Shown in pieces: positions 19,501 through 25,849 of a stretch of DNA of 32,494 nt. Each line of letters begins with the position of its first letter. Within the stretch, counting starts at the first letter, position 1. The position numbers and the translations under genes are program-made. This DNA is from a virus, in the IMG/VR virus record IMGVR_UViG_3300023174_008661, positions 1 through 32,494 of that record; one strand, 5' to 3'. The notes beneath the pieces were generated by a model. It had not been told where the DNA came from. It ran no database searches and worked only from the letters and a program-made list of their open reading frames with translations.

Positions 19501-20121
19501 TGTCGACGCAGAGTCTATTATCAACTGATTTGAAAAATTATTATCTGACGCTCTAAATTTTGATATAGAGATAACCTCGAAAGCATTTTCGTTAGCCAGC
19601 CTGTCATAAGCTCCAGAACCTCTAGTTCTGGTTTCTTCTATTGCTGATAATTTTAAATAATTGCTATTTAAAACACTGCCAATGTCATGCTGTGTATCTA
19701 AAATTTCTTCCGCAATACCTGAAATGACATTATATATTTTTGTTCCCTCAATATTATATATCTGAGGAATCTTAGAGAGCATGTCATCTCTAATTTTATT
19801 GACATTATCTATTCCAAGAAAGAATATATCACGAGACACAGAGTCATTAATTAACTGCGATCCGTTAGAACCTATGAAGGGCTGATAATCTGTATCCTGG
19901 AGTTTGAGTAAATAATAATTACCAGGAACTTGGGGTCTCGTCTTTAGGGTGACATAATTTGATTGAATTTCAATTGAAACGATTTCAAGATCCGAACCGC
20001 TACCACTTATAGATTGAATGTAGAAATTATCTTTAGTTAGAGATAATGAGATCTCTAGCGAGAAGAATATTTTTAATTCTGTACTAGAAGGAATAAAAAA
20101 TGAGGTTGGTCTCAAAATCAT
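10543..20121 (-). CDS. Giant baseplate protein: tail protein I-like ends around a LamG and beta-module interior
   Basis: A 3192-residue presumed virion protein. Residues 110-185 (MLSKIPQIY..., then ...YDRLANENAFEV) resemble the N-terminal helical region of P2 gpI-like tail proteins. The last 45 residues end in LVELINRIKPAHSNAVINF, a typical tail-protein-I C-terminus. Between them lie about 2,900 residues. Beta modules with the pattern VDYxxGxIxL...VxYxY occupy roughly 240-1200. Three regions look like LamG or concanavalin-A-type lectin domains: EGTLEAWIRP (from 1262), ELHHIAASW...HLFVDG (about 2149-2175), and GQVEFWVSP (2824-2832) with AGEWHRINCSY (2992-3002) and MVVDG. Weaker candidates lie near 1580-1680 and 1900-2020. 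The gene starts inside the J stop codon (TAATG). Likely roles are baseplate-to-fibre linkage and glycan recognition. Usual gpI proteins are about 180-250 residues. Confidence 0.75.
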   Translation of the reverse strand: MILRPTSFFIPSSTELKIFFSLEISLSLTKDNFYIQSISGSGSDLEIVSIEIQSNYVTLKTRPQVPGNYYLLKLQDTDYQPFIGSNGSQLINDSVSRDIFFLGIDNVNKIRDDMLSKIPQIYNIEGTKIYNVISGIAEEILDTQHDIGSVLNSNYLKLSAIEETRTRGSGAYDRLANENAFEVISISKFRASDNNFSNQLIIDSASTSPINLRQTIIESEEISSSTSENSFNGFLLSLSKNNVIKVLSVKIIKDDDVEDCNGNIGTYYDIEKYKYSILNNRYDQENAFSFYQLSSNQVLLSDFGNISRLEPTDTVIVSYYYDDVSKNIDLSTLSVYSKESVVSESVPSNSTNFFLKNAPIINDLGTTPNTGGVSFKKFENSDEVPLEFSIELEFNFSRLPRDLKEYSVNYDTGEVILVGSTRVGEGTGFNYYYCDYIFKNTFSQDVDYFANSEEINFKSNRPIIGKTIYIDYIYNSVFKPGTDYLPRVHSESLGELVQNKYTSSFSLKTENSPITDVFRVLNQTTGEVYSVLYFNDNEIFISGRNLPRIISKVDEPSNFKTEFNEPLVANAEVVSPMYKGVVTSNASTSSISISPPLPAEFLDSSSNYVMRIDQDVDGVISVTDKQISYFHSADFNNNISTLAISPSDVVPSVGQSIIIGVKTFVFNLKNNVILNQNEDGVGSFVSSSLDFSSNLFKSERYFKKINKNNVILPTSSGSIFYTVSSDSTDTLYGNLSKIRAAGDYSVDYQNGVIYLGVNYGQAYFAGEVSYAHGEHSTQNYNIISADFISKRKKISEDKNQSQVVYNSIFSKQDSIKILDFETTYQYYSGDTIVNSNGEYQETFIVMPDYTVYTTYDISSISAVNTLTDLFGSNLNSVYPYNRLIEKTAQELTTSIVDGGFNYFDSTNVSFNKNIIDFKGSYTSRLTLGMGGTYEIQVKNDQIASFYNAVEPNSGEEIIDIHQNIRLQSAISVTSQVTNPTTIKIYFDQIDSNYYFNDGYDFVVDDIFNEFLITEYNQIDGYLTIERYATNNPLFEFSSNYFDLVLKPTITVSSGVMSISIPDNFVFSNFTKIKVSFLTTFTPSVGTALAIDYHYGSIYIDYTYVYDNLAVWYEHGDNQIDWSINNSIYEGDAYYVTYNYGALRNALRKNFAALTNIPKLKNFPLSMNRETYRDFLIGVLQSFPKGPTIPSISGLVSSVTKTKPDITESIFGNWILGRDYLNHQSVRYDGNLSFEPAKFNDGLVINNDNIVSIPAISNLSLNEGTLEAWIRPNWNGIDNDATITFNFENVGTSIYSYVGGGDPFDFKNGFKTSTNIEVGNHGTDPSGSQLTIFKAGAESDGYDPSYVDLNFSITHDKSDIKRINKTSLTLNIKQNYLNTGELTPYLSFGSRRLLSGGFIAIDDDFKTILLELGYLSSAITTVYISSDITSEELLNFDPPYQTRNCKCEIVNQNEVLQNFNNLTFSISFDLGLNSSDIIYSDFVITSSPKSLSIVDQSGYLYEVVSMFDSFGIEHKSDIPSVISKITVKRYPENYRELSSKSASEINSVQITSFMILNKVIKLKPDDSDLSGSNKSNVFFGSPNNALLNWSEFSRVVISRDPVSNLANISILGQSFQYFYTDFYQSSSIIPDYFQNLEKNKLSIGVKSIASISIKGFRLELENKFGLNDIYLGVSGYHPNRNIFDLSRVNSSNNVGINPKVDNTEGIFIGFDPNCKSPIDQNLGQWVVKVRNNKFSDLPYDVIINSSGYENLYSSEMIPSPLIGKITTDGEFSSAARGRRLVGGSCGNDSLDCSGFLRYCAEQPLEEGWIRYSDTNSDLINVFGGRQQELIPWLKIGDFSTSVTGSSYRMESLQATYDEKVNYFGYGLLTAHECNLGDTSISNSIKVNSADSSVISLGLNKIESTFFYTGISPIIYSTDEYEISVSYAFDQFGQEIVCLVDQAAGEEITSAIFNWNDFNFHTINLEVLNKDGVIRVFADNSIILVANLSSFSKRSLEACEFNPSNYIATSILNAKLVNISEFISSVSSNSIDINLIMMSYEYVDGDIKLEDGDLFIQENDSVISFSLTGNSDEDFYQIDGYTTLSDLDEIFITSDRPKYIVDSGVSESNSRFSIFKDGKGFLNFRIYDRKIGEQNTLFNISTDVRGFRVGELHHIAASWKLNSHNESDEMHLFVDGLEAPNIYKFGGRIPLKLNAKFSDISQETLQDHIYKNIVYSDVITSGAILAGDSKLYSDYFTGTENIVSRGIIIKDSVLADSLIGNYYTIIDVGDGFIQLGDPETFNPVIFQVSASDISFSFPPTCGDIYNVKTDIYNDRFSIIKTDCDNNQFEMGGVEVGVLDGAIFITNNNVYEQSFRYNSKLRVIEFIKYDDATCSWVESASKTDISVSIITYGLKIRLLNQIIQLSGSSLYTEASNDLSFYLDKSESISLIQTSGPKPRDLLDVEIKKIIIKDYIVDETTITIEDGPVSEFNYTVDKEISLLTSEYVSKSKFNDGRYLSLIIDTDNIEFCGTDGYSEEINYIDVYGDNSSGSPYERVFFNKNGSFKTSERFYSVDSISGKVKPIDSDYEVCKISLEESDNIDVQNGISDFAKIERFVDGKIIIGTSGSDAYDPFELPPGYYRLQYPSTLFVDIPMIGNKLYIGSSIFEKNQLNAVIDDFVIKNEMLLDLRPYQSNLSGSKTITHDFNKQKNHCLSSNVLSLITFNNPVDYQARLLRTYKFLDQENNISYNLDLSEREILIRLINNKEEFISTMINMGYSLEDATKVFVVCHGANGGPIKNIAESYPIFSDVSTSSSSVNDSFGSSAKFSNNKYSFFNNNSILRNDSGQVEFWVSPMIDTKYDFRPRYYFDAYSAVRISTKTISSSLIKLSNPASKILSVKLLKNTQEFSEYLVDKNMQDILFDEISRSEISGMLQGGTGVEKDFSGGAALSPDGRTIILSEAMPGANVDVVVTYIPKEFSGQRISILKDRFSRIVFRIISGDSEYFVIKNIDWDAGEWHRINCSYSTGTKSDFLRMVVDGIGEEEVYFRVSGINQNEDYDLDTSTLVSKLRIKLDDQFSQITIGNDLFDDYSAKSRIDNLRISRQARSVIRDSSGTIIDPSYSSNISTVLPVKSDDLTTAMFDFDIPSEQIDSFATIIDEVSGIFNFDVDIYDVFGKVAGIGDGSLEDLLVELINRIKPAHSNAVINFDERYCKE
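18481..18558 (-). repeat. Module copy in tail-I-like protein shared with the J-like protein
   Basis: This codes for residues 522-547 of the giant protein, beginning NQTTGEVYS and ending ISGRNLP. The adjacent J-like protein has NKTTGEIYS...ISGKNLP at the matching spot. Identity is clear at protein level (N.TTGE.YS and ISG.NLP), with a nine-residue length difference between the two blocks. I see no long nucleotide identity, so the duplication is old or the sequences converged within a common fold. Confidence 0.55.
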
Positions 20122-23100
20122 TATGTTAGCCTAAAATTTTTCCGAGATACTGCTTCTAATGTTATATTACCAGGATTTATTGTTTGATTATCTAATGCCT
20201 TGATGTAAGACTTTCTTCCATTATTTCCAGAAATATTAAACAATGATATATTTACGGAATCAACGCCATCAACGCCCATGACGGTAGAAATTATGTCGGC
20301 ATAATCTATAGTTGGACCAAGGATATTTGTGCTGAGGGCAGAAGAAATTGCATTAGACGCATTTTCAAGAATTGTATCAGTGCTACCTATCCTATTTTCA
20401 TTTATTAAGATTGTTCCCTTTACATCAACCTTAAGCTCTTCAGCTTGCTTTACAAGAACGTCTGCAGTTACAGGTCTATAATTTTCTATAGAGTTAGTTA
20501 CGTCCAAAAGAAGTTGATTTATATTATATCTTACTGTAATTCTTTCTCCTTCTATTGGGGCATTAAAAGAATAATCAGAAAAATAGACAGTATTTGATAG
20601 AGGTTGGTTTGCAAAAGAAACCTGTATATTACCAGAGATGGATCCGGTCGAGCTTCTAAAACCAGAGGATGCGCTAATTCTTGATATTCTAGCGTAGGCT
20701 TTTGAGGTATACATTGTTTTATTTCCGGAAAAATATATTTCTTCCGAATCATTTAGCCTGGAAAGTATGCAATCAATATATATTTTGGTGCCAGACGAAA
20801 GTGATGCTCCGGTATTTACGGGTGTCGGTGGCAGAGAGAATTGATATGGCTCAAGAGTATCGTTAGCTCTAGATGAGAATGTATCGAATATATTATTGGA
20901 TAAATAATAACCAAGTATATCGAATGAAAAATCTTTCTTATCTTGCGAATCTAATGTGTAAATTGAATCAATTCTTGAAATATAATAATCAGTATTATAT
21001 GACGTTAATCCGAGATATTCAAGTATTTGAGCTTTCAAATCTCCGTTCAATCCATTGAAAATATTTCCGTAATTACCAGAGAATGTGACTCTTGAGAAAG
21101 AGGTTCCAGAGACCTTTATTCTTCCGGCACTGGAAGAGTTTGTGATAGAGACTGCCAATGGAGATGGAGAATTTTTAAGGATTGATGCTGGCAACAATGT
21201 GTCTTCATCGAAATTGAACGCCAAAGGTTGTATAGAAGAGTCTATAGTTGAGGAGTTCACAGAAAATATAGAGTTATTCTGGTCATTTCCTGTTGCAGGA
21301 AGGAGCGCCATACTGAAGGATGGAATAACAAAAGTTCTATCTTCAACATAATCAATATATACTGGTGTCAGTAAGTTTGAGGCGTTAATTACTAAATTTA
21401 GTAAGTTGCTATTTGATAGAACATCCGCAGATGGTAGTGTTATTATTTTTTGAGAGAATGATGCGTCAGTATTTTCAACATTATATATTTCGTTGTAATT
21501 ATAAGCGATAGTTACCGACTCTCCAAGAATTGCAGGAGTATCTGTGGGCAAATATATTGTCAGTCCAGAAAAAGTACCATCTGATTTGCTGGTATTGTAT
21601 ATCTCCAATCCGGTAGATGTTATTATATAGTTTATATTAAATATCTCCGCACTTCCTACAGGAAGTACCAATCCAAAAGAAGAGCCGGTATCAACATTTG
21701 ATATGGAAGATACGGTTGAAGATATTATATCTTGCAATTTAACAGAAACAACCCTTGAGATATTATTCGCAACGGTTATCTTGAAAGTTGTGTTGTCATC
21801 TTCCGATGATATTTCGGAAGTCTCACCTCTTATGCCGTTAGAAACACCCCAGTCTATAACATTTGAGATGTTTGGATCTCTAAAGATGGAGTTTGATTCA
21901 AAGCCATTATAATCAACATATTTATCGAAATATTGTCTCCAGGTATAGTCTACGGCTAAAATATCGGATTGATTTGGTAAGTTTTTTCCTGATATTTTTA
22001 CAAGCCCGCTATTGTTAAGACCTGTGACCGGATCTATCTCTTGAGACTCTATTGAATAAATTTCTCCAGTAGTTTTGTTTTGAATTTTTGCAACATTGAC
22101 AGTTGGCTTATGTAAGAAGGAAATATAACTCTTGTCTGAAAGTAGAACTGAAGAGTTTTCTTGAGATATATTTACATCTCTATAAATATTTTTGATTTCA
22201 GATATGACCGAAGATGAGGTCTGATCTATTGAGTTTATAGACTGCTTTGTTATATTCTCACCAACTACATTTTTTCTATAATCGATAAAGTGTAGCTTAT
22301 CAAATGAGAATGGACTCCCGCCAGTATCTGGATTCTCATCTTTAATTAACTCATAATTTCCAGATACTATTCCGAGCTCACTAACTGATTTTTCTAAGAG
22401 TAAGCCAGACTGACTTCCATAAACAGAAACTAAAGCATAAACCGGCTGGGCTGGCAAAACGCCTGTTTTAAATGCGTTAACCCTTCTTTCTTGAGACGTT
22501 CTTGTTAAGTCTGTTGTAGTGGAACCTATAACAAAGTCATTTCTTTCATCGGTTACGTTTCCGGTTCCAGACTGGTCTCTGAAGATAAATGACTCGCTAA
22601 CCTCTCTTAAGAGCTTCCCAAGAACATAGATGTCTACTTTTCCACCAGTTCCAGAGTTTAGAATTCTATATGTTCCGTCGTTTATTTTGATAGTTTCTGT
22701 TCCATCTCTTAACATTAGCGTATTGCCTGGCTCAACCACTAGTGCGTCTAAAACACCGTTAACTGTTAGTGCGGCATTTCTATATCCAAGAGAAGTTCCG
22801 GTATTTGAACCGCTGAATACGGAGGCTATTCTGGTTCTAAATATATTGTCAGACTCTTGATTTGTTCCTCCACTCATTGATGAGAGGTTGACTACCTTCA
22901 AATCGGACTGAAGATTATGATTTAAAATCTGTAAAGAGCTGACATTTCCAGAAGTTCCAGATCTTGCTGCTTGAACCGGAACCTCTAAAGCATAAATGTC
23001 ATTATTTCCTGCGATCTGAAGGCTTCTTTTCAATCTGTTTGCTGTCGCAGCGTATCTGGCCTTAGCGGAAGATTGAAAAATATAATTACCAACCGTATTA

Positions 23101-23450
23101 TAAGTTACCCCATTTTTAGCGGAAACCTGAGAACCAGAGGGTATCGAAATATCTTCAACAATAGAGTTTGTTGTAAAAACTACCACTCCGCTTGCACCAA
23201 CACCTTTTGTTCTTGAGATTCCGAAGTTAGATGCATATTTATCAAGATCTGTGCCTGATGCAGTTTCTGGGGATTGCTTTTCAGCAACTATGGATATAAC
23301 TCTATATAACTTTTCGAGCTGATCGGCAGGAAGATCTATAAAAAGATCTCTAGCAACAGTTCCTGGCTTCGTATCCAGGTTTGGCTGTGTAAAAGAGAGC
23401 CTCTCTAGCATTGACGTGATTAACTGATTGAATGATTTGAAAGTTGACAT
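20121..23450 (-). CDS. Baseplate wedge protein, gp6/J-like (Baseplate_J), enlarged
   Basis: Baseplate wedge subunit, the family of P2 gpJ and T4 gp6, which forms the iris ring linking central hub and fibres. The core matches well over residues 25-285: KPGTVARDLFIDLPADQLEKLY (28-49), QSPETASGTDLDKYASNFGISR (59-80), ISIPSGSQVSAKNGVTYNT (101-119), ARSGTSGNV (162-170), and SGGTNQESDNIFRTRI (193-208). The C-terminal arm (IENYRPVTADVLVKQAEELKVDVKG, then DYADIISTVMGVDGVDSV) fits the family end. At 1109 residues it is two to three times the usual length. The extra ~700 residues (about 290-985) are beta modules, some resembling modules in the next protein. It starts 7 bases after the gp25-like stop, with an AGGT site overlapping that stop. 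Confidence 0.92.
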   Translation of the reverse strand: MSTFKSFNQLITSMLERLSFTQPNLDTKPGTVARDLFIDLPADQLEKLYRVISIVAEKQSPETASGTDLDKYASNFGISRTKGVGASGVVVFTTNSIVEDISIPSGSQVSAKNGVTYNTVGNYIFQSSAKARYAATANRLKRSLQIAGNNDIYALEVPVQAARSGTSGNVSSLQILNHNLQSDLKVVNLSSMSGGTNQESDNIFRTRIASVFSGSNTGTSLGYRNAALTVNGVLDALVVEPGNTLMLRDGTETIKINDGTYRILNSGTGGKVDIYVLGKLLREVSESFIFRDQSGTGNVTDERNDFVIGSTTTDLTRTSQERRVNAFKTGVLPAQPVYALVSVYGSQSGLLLEKSVSELGIVSGNYELIKDENPDTGGSPFSFDKLHFIDYRKNVVGENITKQSINSIDQTSSSVISEIKNIYRDVNISQENSSVLLSDKSYISFLHKPTVNVAKIQNKTTGEIYSIESQEIDPVTGLNNSGLVKISGKNLPNQSDILAVDYTWRQYFDKYVDYNGFESNSIFRDPNISNVIDWGVSNGIRGETSEISSEDDNTTFKITVANNISRVVSVKLQDIISSTVSSISNVDTGSSFGLVLPVGSAEIFNINYIITSTGLEIYNTSKSDGTFSGLTIYLPTDTPAILGESVTIAYNYNEIYNVENTDASFSQKIITLPSADVLSNSNLLNLVINASNLLTPVYIDYVEDRTFVIPSFSMALLPATGNDQNNSIFSVNSSTIDSSIQPLAFNFDEDTLLPASILKNSPSPLAVSITNSSSAGRIKVSGTSFSRVTFSGNYGNIFNGLNGDLKAQILEYLGLTSYNTDYYISRIDSIYTLDSQDKKDFSFDILGYYLSNNIFDTFSSRANDTLEPYQFSLPPTPVNTGASLSSGTKIYIDCILSRLNDSEEIYFSGNKTMYTSKAYARISRISASSGFRSSTGSISGNIQVSFANQPLSNTVYFSDYSFNAPIEGERITVRYNINQLLLDVTNSIENYRPVTADVLVKQAEELKVDVKGTILINENRIGSTDTILENASNAISSALSTNILGPTIDYADIISTVMGVDGVDSVNISLFNISGNNGRKSYIKALDNQTINPGNITLEAVSRKNFRLT
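21975..22079 (-). repeat. Module copy in J-like protein shared with the tail-I-like protein
   Basis: This codes for residues 458-492 of the J-like protein, beginning NKTTGEIYS and ending ISGKNLP. It lies in the non-core insertion and pairs with 18481-18558 in the neighbouring gene. It is followed by DILAVDYTW, and the copy in the other protein is also embedded in strands of VxYxY type. Confidence 0.55.
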
Positions 23451-23457
23451 AATATAC

Positions 23458-23889
23458 CTATACTATTCTAATAGTAATTACTTCGTCAATGGATTCTAGT
23501 TTTTGTGTTAAAACAGAAATAAAGATATTATACATTCTTGGATCTGTTTCATCACGCTCTATTGCTATATTTTTTATATCTAAAATTATCTCAGAAGAGG
23601 AGAGGAGCTGCCTTCTTGATTGCTCTCTTTGTAGCTGCATCAAATATCTGATTGCCGATTGTGCGGATTGTTTTAAGTCCTCCTCAATTAGAGCCTGATC
23701 GAGGATAGTTCCAATCTGCAGTTGCCCGGTGTTCGATCCATATTGTGGATGAAATCTGTTCTCACCAATTTTGGTTAGTATGATTTTAACGATATCTTGT
23801 CTGATTTTGTCATTACCAGATACGATGGACATTTCACCGCTAGATTCTAGAGAAATATCTCCAGATTTTATTTTTAAATCAAATGACAT
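23458..23889 (-). CDS. Baseplate wedge protein, gp25/W-like
   Basis: A 143-residue protein of the IraD/Gp25-like family (T4 gp25, P2 gpW), which sits at the inner baseplate and nucleates sheath assembly. The family signature is a helix followed by ILTKIGENRFHPQYGSNTGQLQIG (37-60), equivalent to the conserved L...GE...YG.. region. The protein then continues through a long helix (63-97) and ends in paired strands (IILDIKNIAI, then YNIFISVLTQ). Its length is normal for the family. An AGGA motif lies 9 bases before the ATG. It is followed 7 bases later by the J-like gene, reproducing the W-J order of P2-type and many myovirus baseplate clusters. Confidence 0.92.
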   Translation of the reverse strand: MSFDLKIKSGDISLESSGEMSIVSGNDKIRQDIVKIILTKIGENRFHPQYGSNTGQLQIGTILDQALIEEDLKQSAQSAIRYLMQLQREQSRRQLLSSSEIILDIKNIAIERDETDPRMYNIFISVLTQKLESIDEVITIRIV

Positions 23890-23948
23890 TTTTTTATTCC
23901 TAATTCAATTAGAAATATTAATAGCCAAAGAATTAAACTAACTTTAAA

Positions 23949-25847
23949 TCATGTAATCTGTTCTTCATCTGACGATGATTGATCTGCCTCATCAATAACT
24001 TCTTTTTCTATTGTCATAATTTCTTCTACTTCAGTAAAGCGTACATTTGCCTCATTCATAAAGAAGGAGTAGAATGCCGCAATAGTTAAAGTCAGGGTGT
24101 TAATTGAACCAGCAGGACTTGTGGCATTGAGTTCCAAAGATCCGAAAACCTGATCTATTGTGCTGTTGGGCGCCAGAATTTTTCGAAGATTCTCCTTTTG
24201 CTTACTATTTAAAAGATTTATAAGATCTGGTTCGGTGAGGCTGAAGAGAGATAGCGCAAAAATTATTATATCTGCTAGACCAACAGGGATTGTGTCGGTG
24301 CCGACAACGGTATTGGCTTTCATCGCAAGTGCCTTTCCATCCGCATCATCTGTGTCTTGAGAGCCTGGAGTGTTTGATAGTTTTTCTAACTCAGCTCTAT
24401 ATATTGATGTCTCTGACTCTATAACAGAAATTAGTGATGATATAATTCCGTCATCATATCCAGACATATTTCTGATATATCCGGCGTACAAAGACTCTGA
24501 TTTCGCAGAGCTGTTTATGAGAGTCGATATTGAAGACGAAGAGCTCGTATCTTTAAGTATGAAAAGGACTGCCTCCTGTATCTCTATAATGTCCCTAAGT
24601 CCTTCCAAATTTCTATTGTTAGAACTTTCGTTTTTCTCAGCATCTTTTGGAGCCTCCTGACCAGATGCTGCAGCCTGCGCAGCACGAGAGCTTTTTTCAA
24701 AGTCATCTTTTTGCTTTTTTTGAGTTTTTGCTTTAGAAACTATCTCATTGATTGTTTTGTTATATTGACTAGAGAGTAATTTTAATATTGACAGCAGTTT
24801 TTCGAAAAGATACTGTTCAAAAATAGAGTATTCACCTATCCTTGATTCTGATGTTCCATCCACAAGATTGCCATCTTTATCGTAAATTCTTCCGCTTATT
24901 TTATCCAATCTTATTCTTATTAAATTTTCCAAGAAACTTGTTTTTATGGCCTCAGAGTTTACTGATGTTATGAAGTTATCATCAAATGGCTTTGAAACTA
25001 TCTTTCCAGGCTCATTGATACACTTTGCAAATCTAGAGTCTTGTATTGGAGGTATTTTTAGATAAAATATAGACGATAATTTTTCAAAATTTTTGTTAAT
25101 TTCGTCCAGAGTAACGGGGATCTTTGCATTTTCTGGACTATCTACGTTTGTTCCAGGTTGAGTTGATTCTGGGGTTGTATTGGCGCTAGTCTTGGCCAAA
25201 TCAGAAATAACTTGCTCCAGCGTATGTCCTGAGAAATTAAACTTCCGATCGGCAATCGCACGCTGTCTTTCATCTAGGATGTCTAAACCATCACTGGATG
25301 TTAGAGGTGGGTCCGAATAAAGTTCTTGAAACTTCACCTTCTTTATGCTAAAAAGAGAATTAGTTCCTCCGGAGGCGGATGGACTCATTATGAATATATC
25401 TTCATCCGGTGATATGTCTGCTGATTCTGGCATCCCCAGAATCCTCATGAAGGTATTTTCGTATGACTCTTTTAGCGCAAACTGATCTGACACCTCTACG
25501 GACTCACCGGAAAAATTACCTTCACCAAGCGTAAAGTTCTGATAATAAGATGTGAGTGATTCAACTGGTAAATAACTGGATCTCAAATCTGATATTTGCT
25601 TTGGTATCTTCTCGAATTTACTGATAAAACCACCAATATTTTTAGATAATTCTGAATTTTTCATATCGGATAGAAATGAGAAATTCTCCATGGTGCTATC
25701 TGCAAAATTAATTGACATATCCGATTTCAAAGAATTATTCATATTGTCTTTGATTCTTTGATATTCCAGCCTGATATCTTCATCCGCTGAATTTGCACCT
25801 AGCTGATCCATGATATCGCTAAGTGTTGATGTAAAGTTGTTTGGCAT
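23949..25847 (-). CDS. Unrecognised helical protein, probably tail or baseplate
   Basis: A 632-residue protein that I cannot assign. It appears mostly helical and has no signal peptide. Features: a Ser/Asn/Asp-rich N-terminal third, and a Pro/Ser/Thr linker around residues 225-245. A highly charged and Ala/Gln-rich stretch follows near 371-406 (KAKTQKKQKDDFEKSSRAAQ), likely coiled coil or linker. A hydrophobic helix, VGLADIIIFALSLFSL, lies near 522-538, and the acidic tail ends SSSDEEQIT. It starts 2 bases after the stop of the 2160-residue gene, with a GGAT site inside that gene's last codons, so the two are probably co-translated. Position just before the gp25-like gene suggests a structural or assembly role. 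The hydrophobic helix may pack with the hydrophobic block of the upstream protein, which is speculation. Confidence 0.65.
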   Translation of the reverse strand: MPNNFTSTLSDIMDQLGANSADEDIRLEYQRIKDNMNNSLKSDMSINFADSTMENFSFLSDMKNSELSKNIGGFISKFEKIPKQISDLRSSYLPVESLTSYYQNFTLGEGNFSGESVEVSDQFALKESYENTFMRILGMPESADISPDEDIFIMSPSASGGTNSLFSIKKVKFQELYSDPPLTSSDGLDILDERQRAIADRKFNFSGHTLEQVISDLAKTSANTTPESTQPGTNVDSPENAKIPVTLDEINKNFEKLSSIFYLKIPPIQDSRFAKCINEPGKIVSKPFDDNFITSVNSEAIKTSFLENLIRIRLDKISGRIYDKDGNLVDGTSESRIGEYSIFEQYLFEKLLSILKLLSSQYNKTINEIVSKAKTQKKQKDDFEKSSRAAQAAASGQEAPKDAEKNESSNNRNLEGLRDIIEIQEAVLFILKDTSSSSSISTLINSSAKSESLYAGYIRNMSGYDDGIISSLISVIESETSIYRAELEKLSNTPGSQDTDDADGKALAMKANTVVGTDTIPVGLADIIIFALSLFSLTEPDLINLLNSKQKENLRKILAPNSTIDQVFGSLELNATSPAGSINTLTLTIAAFYSFFMNEANVRFTEVEEIMTIEKEVIDEADQSSSDEEQIT

Positions 25848-25849
25848 AT

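Noticed and set aside
23890-23948. CTAATTGAATTAG palindrome before the gp25-like gene as an operator or terminator
   Set aside because: Arms of six A/T-rich bases around one base in a 59-base spacer are too weak to claim, with no GC stem or following T-run.
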